64,000 nucleotides of DNA from an uncultured Alphaproteobacteria bacterium (GTDB lineage Bacteria > Pseudomonadota > Alphaproteobacteria > UBA8366 > GCA-2717185). The stretch's first letter is position 1. Every line of letters starts with the position of its first letter. The notes under the pieces are model-generated. The model made no database searches. It saw only the letters and a program-made list of their open reading frames with translations, and was not told the origin of the DNA. Positions 26,737-36,237 of the stretch are shown here, piece after piece. Location of the stretch: assembly GCA_943788635.1 (NCBI GenBank), contig CALSRA010000003.1:1-64000 (forward strand). Reading direction: 5' to 3'. A program made the translations under genes and the position numbers.

Positions 26737-28797
26737 ATGTTGCCGGAAATATTCTCGACGGCCTGCCCGCATGATTGCCCCTCAACCTGCGCACTGGAAG
26801 TCGAAACGCTTGAAGGTGGCCGGATCGGCCGTGTTCGCGGAGCGCGTGATAACACCTACACCGATGGTGTGATCTGCGCGAAGGTCGCGCGCTATGCCGA
26901 ACGGGTGCATCACCCGGATCGCCTGACCCAGCCGCTGCGCCGGGTCGGTGCCAAGGGGGTGGGGCGCGAGGCATTCGAGCCTGTCTCATGGGACGAAGCC
27001 CTGGATATCACCGCTGAAGCGTTTCAGCGCGTGGCGGCGCGGGACGGGCTGGAAGCGGTGTTCCCCTATCACTATGCAGGCACGATGGGGTTGTTGCAGC
27101 GTGACGGGCTGGACCGGTTGCGCCACGCGATGGGGTATTCGCGGCAGAAAAGCACGATCTGCAACACGGTCGCGGATGCGGGCTGGTTCGCCGGGGTCGG
27201 GGTGAAATACGGTGTCGATTCGCGGGAAATGGCGGAAAGTGACCTGATCGTCGTCTGGGGCGGTAATCCGGTTTCCACGCAGGTCAACGTGATGACCCAT
27301 ATCGCCAAGGCCCGCAAGAATCGCGGCGCAAAGCTGGTGGTGATTGATCCGTATCGCACGCCGACGGCGGAAGCAGCGGATATCCACATCATGCCGCGGC
27401 CGGGCACCGATGGTGCGTTGGTCGCAGCGCTGATCAATGTGTTCTTCCGCGACGGCTATGCCGATTGGGACTACATGCGTGAATACACCGACGCGCCGGA
27501 TGACCTGGCGGCGCATGTGTCGCAGAAGACTCCGGAATGGGCAGCGGAAATTACCGGGCTGGACGCGGCAGAAATCGAAGCCTTCGCCAAGCTGTATGGA
27601 CAGACCGAACGTGCCTATATCCGCGTCGGCTACGGGTTTACGCGGTCGCGCAATGGCGCGGCGAACATGCATGCGGTGACCTGTCTGCCCAGTGTGACGG
27701 GCAAGTGGAAGAACCAGGGCGGCGGCGCGCTATATGCCAATGCCGGGCTGTACGGGTTCGATATGTCCCTGATCATGGGGCTGGACGTGATGGATAAGTC
27801 GGTTCGGGCGCTGGACCAGTCGCAACTGGGGCCGATCCTGTGCGGTGAGGCGGATGCGCTGGAAGGCGGGCCGCCGGTCGGGGCGATGATCATCCAGAAT
27901 ACCAATCCGGTGGTGGTCTGCCCTGAATCCGCCAAGGTGCGCGACGGGTTCCTGCGCGACGACCTGTTCGTCTGCGTCCATGAACAGTTCATGACCGAAA
28001 CCGCGGCGATGGCGGATATCGTGCTGCCGGCGACAACGTTCCTGGAGCATGAGGATCTGTATCAGGCGGGCGGGCATACGCATTTTTATGTTACCAAGCG
28101 GGTGATCGAGCCGCTGGGTGAATGCCGCCCGAACCATGATGTGCTGTGCGGGCTTGCGGAACGGCTGGGTGCGGACCATCCCGGGTTCCGGCTGTCCTGC
28201 TGGGAAATGATCGATCAGACACTGGCCAATTCCGGCCTGCCCGATGCGGAAACGCTGCACAAGGAACGCTGGACCGATGTCGCGCCGGGGTTTGATAAAA
28301 CCCATTTCGTCAAGGGTTTCGGGCATGCCGACGGGCGGTTCCGCTTCAAGCCGAAATGGGCGGAAATCGGCGCGTCGCATGAAGGCATGCCGGAACTGCC
28401 GGGGTATTATGAATCGATTGAACAGGCGGATGACGACTGCCCCTTCCGCCTTGTGGCGGCGCCGGCGCGCAACTTCCTGAATTCCAGTTTTTCCGAAACG
28501 CCGACCAGCCAGAAGCGGGAAGGGCGCCCGACCGCGCTGATCCATCCGGACGATTGCGCGGCCCTCGATATCGATGAGGGCGGACAGGTCCGGCTGGGCA
28601 ACAAGCGCGGCTCGGTTGTCGTGCATGCGAAGCTTTTTGACGGGGTGCAGCGCGGCGTTGTCGTGGTCGAAAGCCTGTGGCCGAACGCCGCCTTTGTCGA
28701 AGGGATGGGCATCAATGTTCTGATCGGTGCGGACCCGGTGCGACCCAATGGCGGCGCGGCCTTCCACGACACTGCCATATGGCTGCAAGCAGCGTGA
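26737..28797 (+). CDS. Molybdopterin-dependent oxidoreductase (DMSO reductase family)
   Basis: A 686-residue catalytic subunit. ATG 26737 follows CGGAG at a proper distance and leads to FSTACPHDCPSTCALEV, which with the later VICAKV gives the C-x3-C-x3-C-xn-C [4Fe-4S] site. Segments SDLIVVWGGNPVSTQVNVMTHIAKAR and VVIDPYRTPTAEAADIHIMPRPGTDGAL are the classical MGD-binding folds, and the C-terminal molybdopterin-dinucleotide domain starts at about 575 (NFLNSSF...SQKREGRPTALIHPDD). No twin-arginine signal is visible, so it is cytoplasmic. No electron-transfer partner is adjacent. Substrate cannot be read. The end overlaps mipZ by 19 bp. Confidence 0.85.
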   Translation: MLPEIFSTACPHDCPSTCALEVETLEGGRIGRVRGARDNTYTDGVICAKVARYAERVHHPDRLTQPLRRVGAKGVGREAFEPVSWDEALDITAEAFQRVAARDGLEAVFPYHYAGTMGLLQRDGLDRLRHAMGYSRQKSTICNTVADAGWFAGVGVKYGVDSREMAESDLIVVWGGNPVSTQVNVMTHIAKARKNRGAKLVVIDPYRTPTAEAADIHIMPRPGTDGALVAALINVFFRDGYADWDYMREYTDAPDDLAAHVSQKTPEWAAEITGLDAAEIEAFAKLYGQTERAYIRVGYGFTRSRNGAANMHAVTCLPSVTGKWKNQGGGALYANAGLYGFDMSLIMGLDVMDKSVRALDQSQLGPILCGEADALEGGPPVGAMIIQNTNPVVVCPESAKVRDGFLRDDLFVCVHEQFMTETAAMADIVLPATTFLEHEDLYQAGGHTHFYVTKRVIEPLGECRPNHDVLCGLAERLGADHPGFRLSCWEMIDQTLANSGLPDAETLHKERWTDVAPGFDKTHFVKGFGHADGRFRFKPKWAEIGASHEGMPELPGYYESIEQADDDCPFRLVAAPARNFLNSSFSETPTSQKREGRPTALIHPDDCAALDIDEGGQVRLGNKRGSVVVHAKLFDGVQRGVVVVESLWPNAAFVEGMGINVLIGADPVRPNGGAAFHDTAIWLQAA

Positions 28798-29618
28798 CGG
28801 CGGGGGCAGTTGGCAAGCCGCATATTGTCGTTATTGGTAACGAGAAAGGCGGTTCGGGAAAATCGACCACGGCCATGCATCTGATCGCCGGGTTGATGCA
28901 GGCGGGTCTGGATGTCGGGTCCATCGATCTGGACGCGGGGCAGGGTACGCTCAGCCGCTATGTGGAGAACCGGAAGCAGTATAACGCCGCGAACGGGCTT
29001 CGGCTCAAAGTGCCGGAACATCGCCGGCTTGAATCGAGCAAGCTGGACAGCGTGCATGAAGCAATGGTTATCGATGGCAGCCGGCTGGAAGCCTGCATCG
29101 ATGAACTGGGCGCAGCGCACGCCTATATTGTTATTGATACGCCGGGCAGTGACACGGCCATGTCACGGCATGCGCATAGCCGCGCCGATACGCTGGTCAC
29201 GCCGTTGAATGACAGTTATGTCGATCTTGATCTGCTGGCGTCGGTTGATCCCGACACCGGCAGGGTGCGCCATCCGAGCCGTTATGCCGAGATGGTGTGG
29301 GGACAGAAGAAGGCCCGTGCCCTGCGTGATGGCGGCTCGATTGACTGGATTGTCATGCGCAACCGCCTGGGAACGCTCGAATCCCGAAACCAGAAGGCGA
29401 TGGAGCGATCGATAACCGAACTGTCTCGGCGGATCGGGTTTCGTCTGGCGCCGGGCTTCAGCGAACGGGTGGTTTTCCGGGAAATGTTCCTGAAAGGGTT
29501 GACCCTTCTGGACCTTCGCGAGCCGGGTGCGGTCTCTAAAATGAACATGTCCCATGTCGCCGCTCGGCAGGAAGTGCGCCAGTTGCTGGGGACAATCGGG
29601 TTGCCGATGGCGGAATAG
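28779..29618 (+). CDS. mipZ: Division plane positioning ATPase MipZ
   Basis: A 279-residue ParA/MinD-type ATPase. The Walker A loop is KGGSGKST (residues 23-30) after VVIGNE, the deviant lysine arrangement of the family. YIVIDTPGSDTAMSRHAHSRADTLVTPLNDSYVDLDLLA supplies Walker B and the stretch typical of MipZ. WGQKKARALRDGGSIDWIVMRNRLG and the C-terminal MNMSHVAARQEVRQLL complete the match. MipZ forms a gradient from the ParB-marked poles and keeps FtsZ at mid-cell in alphaproteobacteria lacking Min. The start at 28779 lies inside the end of the oxidoreductase gene, so translation is probably coupled. This gene is one of the best signs of the host group. Confidence 0.9.
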   Translation: MAASSVTAGAVGKPHIVVIGNEKGGSGKSTTAMHLIAGLMQAGLDVGSIDLDAGQGTLSRYVENRKQYNAANGLRLKVPEHRRLESSKLDSVHEAMVIDGSRLEACIDELGAAHAYIVIDTPGSDTAMSRHAHSRADTLVTPLNDSYVDLDLLASVDPDTGRVRHPSRYAEMVWGQKKARALRDGGSIDWIVMRNRLGTLESRNQKAMERSITELSRRIGFRLAPGFSERVVFREMFLKGLTLLDLREPGAVSKMNMSHVAARQEVRQLLGTIGLPMAE

Positions 29619-29676
29619 TTAATCCGAATGTCCAAAATGCTGGAATTGCGGGGGGTACGTACCCCATATTACGGGT

Positions 29677-30384
29677 ATGGCGAAACTGCCGACATCCAAT
29701 GGAGACGACGTCGCGCGTTTCCTCAAGAAAGTAGCTGAAGCGCCGGCCCCGACGACGCGGCCGGGGGAACGCGGTCGGCTGATCTTTGCAATGGATGCGA
29801 CGGCGAGTCGCGACCCGAGCTGGGATCAGGCCTGTCAGATCCAGGGGGATATGTTCAGCGAAACCAGTGCGCTGGGCGGGCTGGAAGTGCAGTTGCTCTT
29901 TTATCGCGGTTACCGGCAATGCCAGGCGAGCAAATGGACGCCGCGCTCGGATCAGCTTTTGCGTTTCATGGAAAAGGTCCGTTGCCTTGGCGGTGCGACG
30001 CAGATCGAACGCGTGCTGAAACACGCGATCAAGGAAACTGATGCGCGACGGGTCAATGCACTCGTCTTCAGTGGCGACGCGATGGAGGAAGATATCGACG
30101 CGCTCTGCCATCTTGCCGGTGAACTCGGTTTGCGGAACGTGCCTGTTTTCGTGTTTCACGAAGGCGGAGACCTGATCGCGGAACGCGCATTCCAGCAGAT
30201 CGCCAAGCTTTCCGGCGGCGCCTATTGCCCCTTCAATGCCGGCAGCGCGCAGCAATTGCGGGAATTGCTTTCCGCCGTTGCGGTATATGCCGCGGGCGGG
30301 CGACAGGCGATGCTGGCGTATGGCGAGCGCAAGGGCGGCGCGACACTGCGCCTGACCCATCAAATTTCGGGTAAGGGGCGCTAG
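29677..30384 (+). CDS. VWA domain-containing protein
   Basis: 235 residues. RLIFAMDATASRDPSWDQA contains a D-x-T/S-x-S-like MIDAS beginning of a von Willebrand A domain, and VNALVFSGDAMEEDIDALCHLAGELG and VPVFVFHEGGDLIAERAFQQIAKLSGGAYCPF follow as strand-helix units, ending at about residue 205. No signal peptide is seen, so it is cytoplasmic. Proteins of this type sit beside J-domain membrane proteins in many alphaproteobacteria, as here (5 bp to the next gene), but I know of no assigned function. It begins 58 bp after mipZ and may be in the same transcript. Confidence 0.7.
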   Translation: MAKLPTSNGDDVARFLKKVAEAPAPTTRPGERGRLIFAMDATASRDPSWDQACQIQGDMFSETSALGGLEVQLLFYRGYRQCQASKWTPRSDQLLRFMEKVRCLGGATQIERVLKHAIKETDARRVNALVFSGDAMEEDIDALCHLAGELGLRNVPVFVFHEGGDLIAERAFQQIAKLSGGAYCPFNAGSAQQLRELLSAVAVYAAGGRQAMLAYGERKGGATLRLTHQISGKGR

Positions 30385-30389
30385 CCGCC

Positions 30390-31103
30390 ATGCAATGGCT
30401 CTTGCTCGGCGTTGCTCTCTTTATCGGTACGGTATTGATCGGCCGATGGTTCGTCGATGCGGATACCAAAAAGGTGCTGAAGGCGCTGCGGTGGACCGGC
30501 GCGATCCTGGCCATTGTGGTTGGCCTGTTTTTGATTGTTTCCGGTCGTTTTTCGTTTCTGTGGATTGCCCTGATGGGGCTGCTGCCGTGGATTTCACGGT
30601 TCCGGATGCTGCGTCGGATGGCGCGGTCGGCGCGCGGGCCCAGCCCGGGAAGGCAGTCCCGTGTCGATACGCGGTTTGTCGCGATGACCCTCGATCATGA
30701 CACAGGCGATATGGATGGTGAGGTTCTTGAAGGGCCTTTTGCCGGGCGCCAGTTGTCGGAAATGTCGCTTGAAGATCTGCTGGCGCTCTTTGCCAGCGCA
30801 AGGCAATCGGATCCGCAGTCGGCCAGTGTCCTGGAAGCCTATCTTGACCGTGTCCATGGCGATTCATGGCAGGACTCCGCACGGGACAGCGGAGAACAAG
30901 CATCTTCCGCCGCGCGAAAAGGCGGTGCCATGACCGTGGAGGAGGCCTATCAGGTGCTTGATCTGGAGCCGGGCGCGTCAAAAGAGGAAATTGTGAAACG
31001 GCACCGGGATCTGATGAAAAAGGTGCATCCTGACCATGGCGGGTCGGATTATCTGGCTTCCAGGATCAATGAAGCAAAAGAATGTCTTTTTGACGTAATC
31101 TAA
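30390..31103 (+). CDS. Membrane-anchored J-domain protein (DnaJ/Tim14-like)
   Basis: 237 residues. Two or three hydrophobic segments occupy residues 2-19 (QWLLLGVALFIGTVLIGRWF), about 35-49 and 53-68 and anchor the protein in the inner membrane. A central cytoplasmic part contains DMDGEVLEGPFAGRQLSEMSLEDLLALF. The C-terminal 58 residues are a J domain, MTVEEAYQVLDLEPGASKEEIVKRHRDLMKKVHPDHGGSDYLASRINEAKE, with the essential His-Pro-Asp intact. It should recruit and stimulate DnaK at the membrane. The layout resembles the alphaproteobacterial relatives of mitochondrial Pam18/Tim14. It starts 5 bp after the VWA gene, so the two are probably translated from one message. Confidence 0.8.
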   Translation: MQWLLLGVALFIGTVLIGRWFVDADTKKVLKALRWTGAILAIVVGLFLIVSGRFSFLWIALMGLLPWISRFRMLRRMARSARGPSPGRQSRVDTRFVAMTLDHDTGDMDGEVLEGPFAGRQLSEMSLEDLLALFASARQSDPQSASVLEAYLDRVHGDSWQDSARDSGEQASSAARKGGAMTVEEAYQVLDLEPGASKEEIVKRHRDLMKKVHPDHGGSDYLASRINEAKECLFDVI

Positions 31104-31205
31104 ATGAGTGACGACTATACGCGATAGGGATCGCTATTGTTGCGACTGTGATTCGGATATGGCAAAGAACAAAGTAATTTAACAAACGGACACTAGTATT
31201 TAGTT

Positions 31206-32081
31206 ATGGGCAAAGTAATACGTAAAGCAATTTTCCCTGTTGGTGGCATGGGGACACGGTTCTTGCCGGCAACCAAGGCAATCCCAAAGGAAATGCTTCC
31301 TATCGTCGATAAGCCGCTCATTCAGTATGCGGTGGAAGAGGCGCAGGCTGCCGGGATCGAGAACTTCATTTTTGTCACGGGGCGTGGCAAGCACGCTATC
31401 GAGGATCATTTCGATTATTCGTTTGAGCTCGATTCCATGCTGGAAGAGCGTGGCCGGTCCGACATGCTTGAAACCATCCGCAGTTGGATGCCGAAACCCG
31501 GCCAGATCAGCTATATCCGGCAGATGCAGCCGCTGGGCCTGGGGCACGCGGTGTGGTGCGCGCGCGACCTGATCGGGGATGAACCATTCGCGGTTCTGCT
31601 TGCCGATGACCTGGTCCAGTCCCGGACGCCGTGCCTGAAACAGATGGTTGATGTGCAGGCAGATGTTGGCGGCAGCGTCGTCGGCGTTATGGATGTGCCG
31701 CGTGAGCACACCAGTCGTTATGGTATTCTGGACATTGAGAAAGACGCTGACGACCTTGTGTCGATCCGGGGGCTGGTCGAAAAGCCCCGCCCCGAAGATG
31801 CGCCGTCCACGCTGTCGATTATTGGCCGTTATATTCTTCAGCCGGAGGTCTTCGAATACCTGGACCGGCAGGAGAAAGGGGCGGGCGGCGAAATTCAGCT
31901 TACCGACGCCATGGCCGCGACCCTTGGCAAGGGCCCTTTCCACGGATTGCGGTTTGAGGGCAGGCGGTTTGATTGCGGTGACAAGGCCGGGTTCCTGGAC
32001 GCGTCGATTGCCTTTGCGCTGGCGCGGGACGACCTTGCGGCGGCCACACGTGAAATATTGAAATCCTACGCTGGCGCCTGA
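31206..32081 (+). CDS. galU: UTP--glucose-1-phosphate uridylyltransferase
   Basis: A 291-residue nucleotidyltransferase that makes UDP-glucose from UTP and glucose 1-phosphate. The start AIFPVGGMGTRFLPATKAIPKEMLPIVDKPLIQYAVEEA holds the G-x-G-T-R-x-L-P nucleotide loop and the catalytic Lys of the GalU type. LLADDLVQ is the metal-site Asp region and VEKPRPEDAPS the sugar-phosphate lid. The protein is of normal length. It is the first gene of a three-gene set with ugd and the phosphohexomutase, which together convert hexose 6-phosphate to UDP-glucuronate for polysaccharide or ornithine-lipid-type glycolipids. A 102-bp gap upstream should carry the promoter. Confidence 0.92.
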   Translation: MGKVIRKAIFPVGGMGTRFLPATKAIPKEMLPIVDKPLIQYAVEEAQAAGIENFIFVTGRGKHAIEDHFDYSFELDSMLEERGRSDMLETIRSWMPKPGQISYIRQMQPLGLGHAVWCARDLIGDEPFAVLLADDLVQSRTPCLKQMVDVQADVGGSVVGVMDVPREHTSRYGILDIEKDADDLVSIRGLVEKPRPEDAPSTLSIIGRYILQPEVFEYLDRQEKGAGGEIQLTDAMAATLGKGPFHGLRFEGRRFDCGDKAGFLDASIAFALARDDLAAATREILKSYAGA

Positions 32082-32130
32082 TTCAACGCGCCGGTATTTT
32101 TGTTAATTTTGTTTTCGAGGAGATTGCTGC

Positions 32131-33480
32131 ATGCGGATCGCAATGATCGGGACTGGTTATGTCGGTCTAGTTTCAGGCGCCTGTTTTGCCAAATTCGGCG
32201 TTGAGGTGACGTGCGTCGACAAGGACGAATCGAAGATCGAGAAACTGACACGTGGCGAAATGCCGATCTACGAACCGGGTCTCGATGCGCTGGTAAGTGA
32301 TGGTTTTGAAAATGGTCGTTTGACTGTGACAACGGACCTGCCGTCTGCGGTCCGGCTTGCTGATGCTGTTTTTATTGCGGTCGGAACGCCCAGCCGGCGT
32401 GGCGATGGCCATGCCGACCTCAGCTATGTATATGCTGCTGCGAAAGAAATCGCCGAGTCGCTGGAAGGCTACACGGTCATCGTGACGAAATCGACCGTAC
32501 CCGTCGGAACGGGTGCGGAAGTCGACAGGATCATCCGCGAGACGTGCCCGGATGCGGATTTCGATGTTGTTTCCAATCCGGAGTTCCTGCGAGAAGGCGC
32601 CGCGATCGAAGATTTCATGCGCCCGGACCGGGTTGTCATCGGGACGGACAGCACCGTCGCCCGTGATGTGATGCGCATGCTCTATCGCCCGCTATACCTG
32701 ATGGAGACGCCGATGCTGTTTACCCAGCGGGAAACGGCGGAACTGATCAAGTATGCGACAAACGCGTTTCTGGCCACGAAAATTACGTTTATCAACGAAA
32801 TCTCCGACATCTGCGACAAGGTTGGCGCGAATGTTCAGGACGTGGCGCGGGGGATTGGCCTGGATGGGCGGATCGGTCGCAAATTTCTGCACGCGGGGCC
32901 GGGTTATGGCGGCTCATGCTTTCCAAAGGATACGCTGGCGCTGGTGCAGACGGCGCGTGACGTCGGGGCGCCTTTTACGATTGTTGAATCTGTTGTCGAA
33001 GCGAATAACAAGCGCAAGAAGGCGATGGCGGAACGTGTTGTCGCGGCATGCGGCGGTTCCGTGGATGGCGCGACGCTGGCGGTTCTCGGGGTTACCTTCA
33101 AGCCGAATACGGATGACATGCGTGAAGCGCCAAGCCTGGATATTATTCCGGCATTGATGGAAGCCGGCGCGACTGTGCGCGCCTATGACCCGGAAGGTAC
33201 GAAAGAGGCCACGCCGCTATTGCCCGGGGTGGTCTGGTGCGCCAATGCCTATGAAACAATGGAAGGCGCTTCCGCCGTGATCATCATCACGGAATGGGAC
33301 GAGTTCCGCATGCTCGATCTCACGCGCATGCGGTCATTGCTGCGGCAGCCGCTTATGATTGATTTTCGAAATATCTATAATCCGGAAGAAATGGCCGCTG
33401 ATGGCTTTGTCTATCACAGTATCGGCAGACCCGGCGGCCTGCCGGTATCGGCGGAGAAGGTACTGGAGCAGGCCAAATGA
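32131..33480 (+). CDS. ugd: UDP-glucose 6-dehydrogenase
   Basis: A 449-residue enzyme that oxidises UDP-glucose twice with NAD+ to UDP-glucuronate. MRIAMIGTGYVGLVSGACFAKFG is the GxGxxG NAD loop. Conserved catalytic parts are STVPVGTG, NPEFLREGAAIEDF, AELIKYATNAFLATKITFINEI with the catalytic Lys, and GPGYGGSCFPKD with the active-site Cys. AGGAGATT lies before ATG 32131. The stop overlaps the next gene (ATGA), a sign of translational coupling. Together with galU upstream and the phosphohexomutase downstream it supplies glucuronate donors for surface polysaccharides. Confidence 0.93.
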   Translation: MRIAMIGTGYVGLVSGACFAKFGVEVTCVDKDESKIEKLTRGEMPIYEPGLDALVSDGFENGRLTVTTDLPSAVRLADAVFIAVGTPSRRGDGHADLSYVYAAAKEIAESLEGYTVIVTKSTVPVGTGAEVDRIIRETCPDADFDVVSNPEFLREGAAIEDFMRPDRVVIGTDSTVARDVMRMLYRPLYLMETPMLFTQRETAELIKYATNAFLATKITFINEISDICDKVGANVQDVARGIGLDGRIGRKFLHAGPGYGGSCFPKDTLALVQTARDVGAPFTIVESVVEANNKRKKAMAERVVAACGGSVDGATLAVLGVTFKPNTDDMREAPSLDIIPALMEAGATVRAYDPEGTKEATPLLPGVVWCANAYETMEGASAVIIITEWDEFRMLDLTRMRSLLRQPLMIDFRNIYNPEEMAADGFVYHSIGRPGGLPVSAEKVLEQAK

Positions 33481-34856
33481 AGGGGCATGAATTTGCCGCA
33501 CAAATCCTGCGCGAATACGATATCAGGGGCACTTTCGGTGAAACCCTGAATCCGCAGGATGCTTATGCGTTGGGCCGTTCATTCGGCACCATTCTTGCTC
33601 GCCGGGACGGTCGGCTCGTTTGTGTCGGGTATGATGGCCGCGTCAGCTCTCCGGAGTTGGAAGGCCGCCTGATCGATGGGCTTCGGGCGAGTGGCATGGA
33701 AGTGATGCGGTCCGGTCTTGGGCCGACACCGTCGCTCTATTTTGCGACGAAAGCGTTGCATGCCGATGGCGGTATCATGGTGACGGGGTCGCATAACCCG
33801 CCTAATCACAACGGTTTCAAGATGATGATGGGCGGTGCTTCTTTCTGGGGCGAAGACATCCAGAAATTGGGTGCGATCTCCGCCGCGGGCGACTGGGTCG
33901 ACGGGAACGGCAGTGTCCGTGACGTTGCCCTGATGGATACCTATGTATCGCGTTTGCGGGTGGATTATACCGGACCCAAGGCGTTGAAAGTTGCCTGGGA
34001 TGCAGGGAACGGGTCCGCCGGTGAAGCAATGGTTCGGCTGACTGAACAGCTTCCCGGACAGCATTTTCTGCTGAACGAAAAAATTGACGGCACGTTTCCC
34101 AGTCATCATCCGGATCCGACCGTTCCGGAAAATCTGGTGCAGCTGCAGGATGCCGTTGCGGAACACGGGTGCGATCTGGGGATCGCGTTTGATGGTGATG
34201 GCGACAGGATCGGCGTCGTCGATGGCAAAGGCAGGATTCTGTGGGGCGATCAGCTCCTTTCTCTTTACGGGCGCGACTTGCTGTCGCGCCGTCCGGGTTC
34301 GACGATTATCGCGGACGTGAAGGCCAGCCAGGTTCTTTTCGATGAAATAGCGCGGGCGGGCGGAAAACCGATTATGGCGGCGACCGGCCACTCGATCATC
34401 AAGTCAAAAATGGCGGCATTGGCGGCGCCACTGGCTGGTGAAATGAGCGGTCATATCTTCTTTGCGGATCGCTACTACGGTTTTGATGATGCGCTATACG
34501 CCGCTATTCGCCTGCTTGATATCGTCTCCCATAGCGATCTTTCGCTGGCTGAAATGCGGGATGCGCTGCCTCAGGTCGTGAATACGCCGGAAATCCGCTT
34601 TGATATCTCGGAAGAACGCAAATTCGAGGTTATTGATGAAGTGAAGGCGCGGCTCGCCACGACGGATGCCAATGTCGATGATACGGACGGGGTTCGTGTA
34701 CTGAATGATGATGGCTGGTGGCTTCTGCGGGCATCGAATACCCAGGCTGTTCTGGTTGTTCGATGCGAATCGTCCGATCAGGACGGCCTTGCAAGGTTGA
34801 AGGAAACGGTCATCAGTCAGCTACAGAGCAGCGGCGTCGACGCGCCGGCATTCTAG
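33477..34856 (+). CDS. pgm: Phosphomannomutase/phosphoglucomutase
   Basis: A 459-residue alpha-D-phosphohexomutase of the PMM/PGM (AlgC/ExoC) type. The phosphoserine loop is MVTGSHNPPNHNGFKMM, the metal loop IAFDGDGDRIGVVDGKG (D-G-D-G-D), the sugar loop GEMSGHIFF, and the C-terminal phosphate loop LLRASNTQAVLVVRCES. REYDIRGTFGETLNPQDAYALG at the start is also typical. It interconverts hexose 6- and 1-phosphates and so provides glucose 1-phosphate for GalU or mannose 1-phosphate for GDP-sugars. ATG 33477 overlaps the ugd stop by 4 bp. It converges with the carboxypeptidase gene. The choice between glucose and mannose as main substrate is open. Confidence 0.88.
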   Translation: MKGHEFAAQILREYDIRGTFGETLNPQDAYALGRSFGTILARRDGRLVCVGYDGRVSSPELEGRLIDGLRASGMEVMRSGLGPTPSLYFATKALHADGGIMVTGSHNPPNHNGFKMMMGGASFWGEDIQKLGAISAAGDWVDGNGSVRDVALMDTYVSRLRVDYTGPKALKVAWDAGNGSAGEAMVRLTEQLPGQHFLLNEKIDGTFPSHHPDPTVPENLVQLQDAVAEHGCDLGIAFDGDGDRIGVVDGKGRILWGDQLLSLYGRDLLSRRPGSTIIADVKASQVLFDEIARAGGKPIMAATGHSIIKSKMAALAAPLAGEMSGHIFFADRYYGFDDALYAAIRLLDIVSHSDLSLAEMRDALPQVVNTPEIRFDISEERKFEVIDEVKARLATTDANVDDTDGVRVLNDDGWWLLRASNTQAVLVVRCESSDQDGLARLKETVISQLQSSGVDAPAF

Positions 34857-34866
34857 CCTGTCTGGA

Positions 34867-36237
34867 TTATTTCGGCCGGTTTGCCGTTTGATTGTTGTCC
34901 GTCGGATCGCTCTGTCCTGAGCGGTTCGGCGCAATTGAGATGCACGGAATTTTGCGGCGTTCCAGCCGCTTGCACGCTGTTTCAGCACTTGCCTGACTCA
35001 TGCCGATCAAACGCGCCCGGTACATCAGGCGATCCCCTGCGTGATAGGGGGCGATGCTGATACGGGTGTTCTCGGTGAGCTTCGGTATACGGGATACGGC
35101 CTTTTTTGCTGCTTTTCGCGCCGGCGCGATGTCGCCATAAGCGCCGACCTGTATCGCCCATTCATTTGGATTGCCAGCCCATGCCGGCGCAACGGGGACC
35201 GCGGGTTTGGAGCGCGTGGCTGTTGTCGCGAAAGGGTTGCCCGTCGTCACATTTTTCCCCGGAACCGGTGTCGGGGTAGGCGGCGGTATCAGTGCGATGC
35301 GGTTTGGCAGGCGGTTGGGTGCCACTTTGGCCGGTCTCGGCGATGGTTTCTCAATCTTCTTCTGGCTCAAAGTCGCAAACGGTTGGGAAGCACTGATCTT
35401 CTTGCTGTCCCGTGCCAGTTGCGCAAACCCCCGCTCAAGCAGTGACTTCATATGCTTATCCCGGGAGCGTGCGGTTTTTCCGCCAAAGACAACCCCGATC
35501 AGCCGACGATTGTCTCTTTCGGCCGACGCAGCCAGGTTGAAACCAGAGGCCCGGATATAGCCGGTTTTTATGCCATCTGTTCCGGGGAAGGACTTCAGCA
35601 GGCTGTTATGGTTTTTGAAATCCTTGCCGCGGAAGCTGTACTGCGCGCGGGAAAAGTAGCTGTAATACTGCGGAAAGTCCTTGATCAACTGGCCGGCAAG
35701 TTTTGCCATGTCGCGCGCTGTAGACAATTGTCGACGATTGGGCAGACCGGATGCGTTCCGAAACGTCGTTCGGCGCATGCCCAGCGCTTTGGCTTTCTTT
35801 GTCATCAGCAGCGCAAACTTAATTTCTGTCCCACCCAGCGCCTCGGCAACGACAACAGCGGCATCGTTCGCCGACTTCGTGACCAGTGACAGGATTACTG
35901 CTTCGACCGAAATTTTTTCACCTGTTTTCAGGCCCAGCTTGGACGGTGACATGCCCTGCGCGCGCCTCGATACCGGGAGTTGACTGTCAAGCTTGAGGTG
36001 CCCGCTCTCCAGTGCCTCGAATACGAGATATAGCGTCATCATCTTCGTTAGTGACGCTGGGTAATTCCGTGTATCCGGGTTTGACGCATGCAAGACTCGG
36101 CCCGTATCGGCGTCGAGGACGATTGCGGCATAGCGCGCTTGTGCCGATGATACAGGGAAAAGCACGGCCATGACGGTGAGGACAATAACGGGGAACAAGG
36201 CCAATCGGACCGAACGGAGTAATTTGTTATGTTCCAT
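34867..36237 (-). CDS. dacA: D-alanyl-D-alanine carboxypeptidase with SPOR domain
   Basis: A 456-residue low-molecular-weight penicillin-binding protein. Residues 1-34 are a Sec signal ending SSAQA. The S11 peptidase domain has all three motifs: S-L-T-K (62-65, nucleophile and base), S-A-N (122-124) and K-T-G (224-226). A basic Pro-rich linker follows, and the last 75 residues (NEWAIQVGAYGDIAPARKAAKKA...) form a SPOR domain that binds denuded septal peptidoglycan. It trims the terminal D-Ala of pentapeptides in the periplasm, probably at the division site. ATG 36237 is preferred to 36276 because it starts the signal peptide. The PBP5-type C-terminal amphipathic helix is replaced by SPOR. Confidence 0.87.
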   Translation of the reverse strand: MEHNKLLRSVRLALFPVIVLTVMAVLFPVSSAQARYAAIVLDADTGRVLHASNPDTRNYPASLTKMMTLYLVFEALESGHLKLDSQLPVSRRAQGMSPSKLGLKTGEKISVEAVILSLVTKSANDAAVVVAEALGGTEIKFALLMTKKAKALGMRRTTFRNASGLPNRRQLSTARDMAKLAGQLIKDFPQYYSYFSRAQYSFRGKDFKNHNSLLKSFPGTDGIKTGYIRASGFNLAASAERDNRRLIGVVFGGKTARSRDKHMKSLLERGFAQLARDSKKISASQPFATLSQKKIEKPSPRPAKVAPNRLPNRIALIPPPTPTPVPGKNVTTGNPFATTATRSKPAVPVAPAWAGNPNEWAIQVGAYGDIAPARKAAKKAVSRIPKLTENTRISIAPYHAGDRLMYRARLIGMSQASAETACKRLERRKIPCISIAPNRSGQSDPTDNNQTANRPK

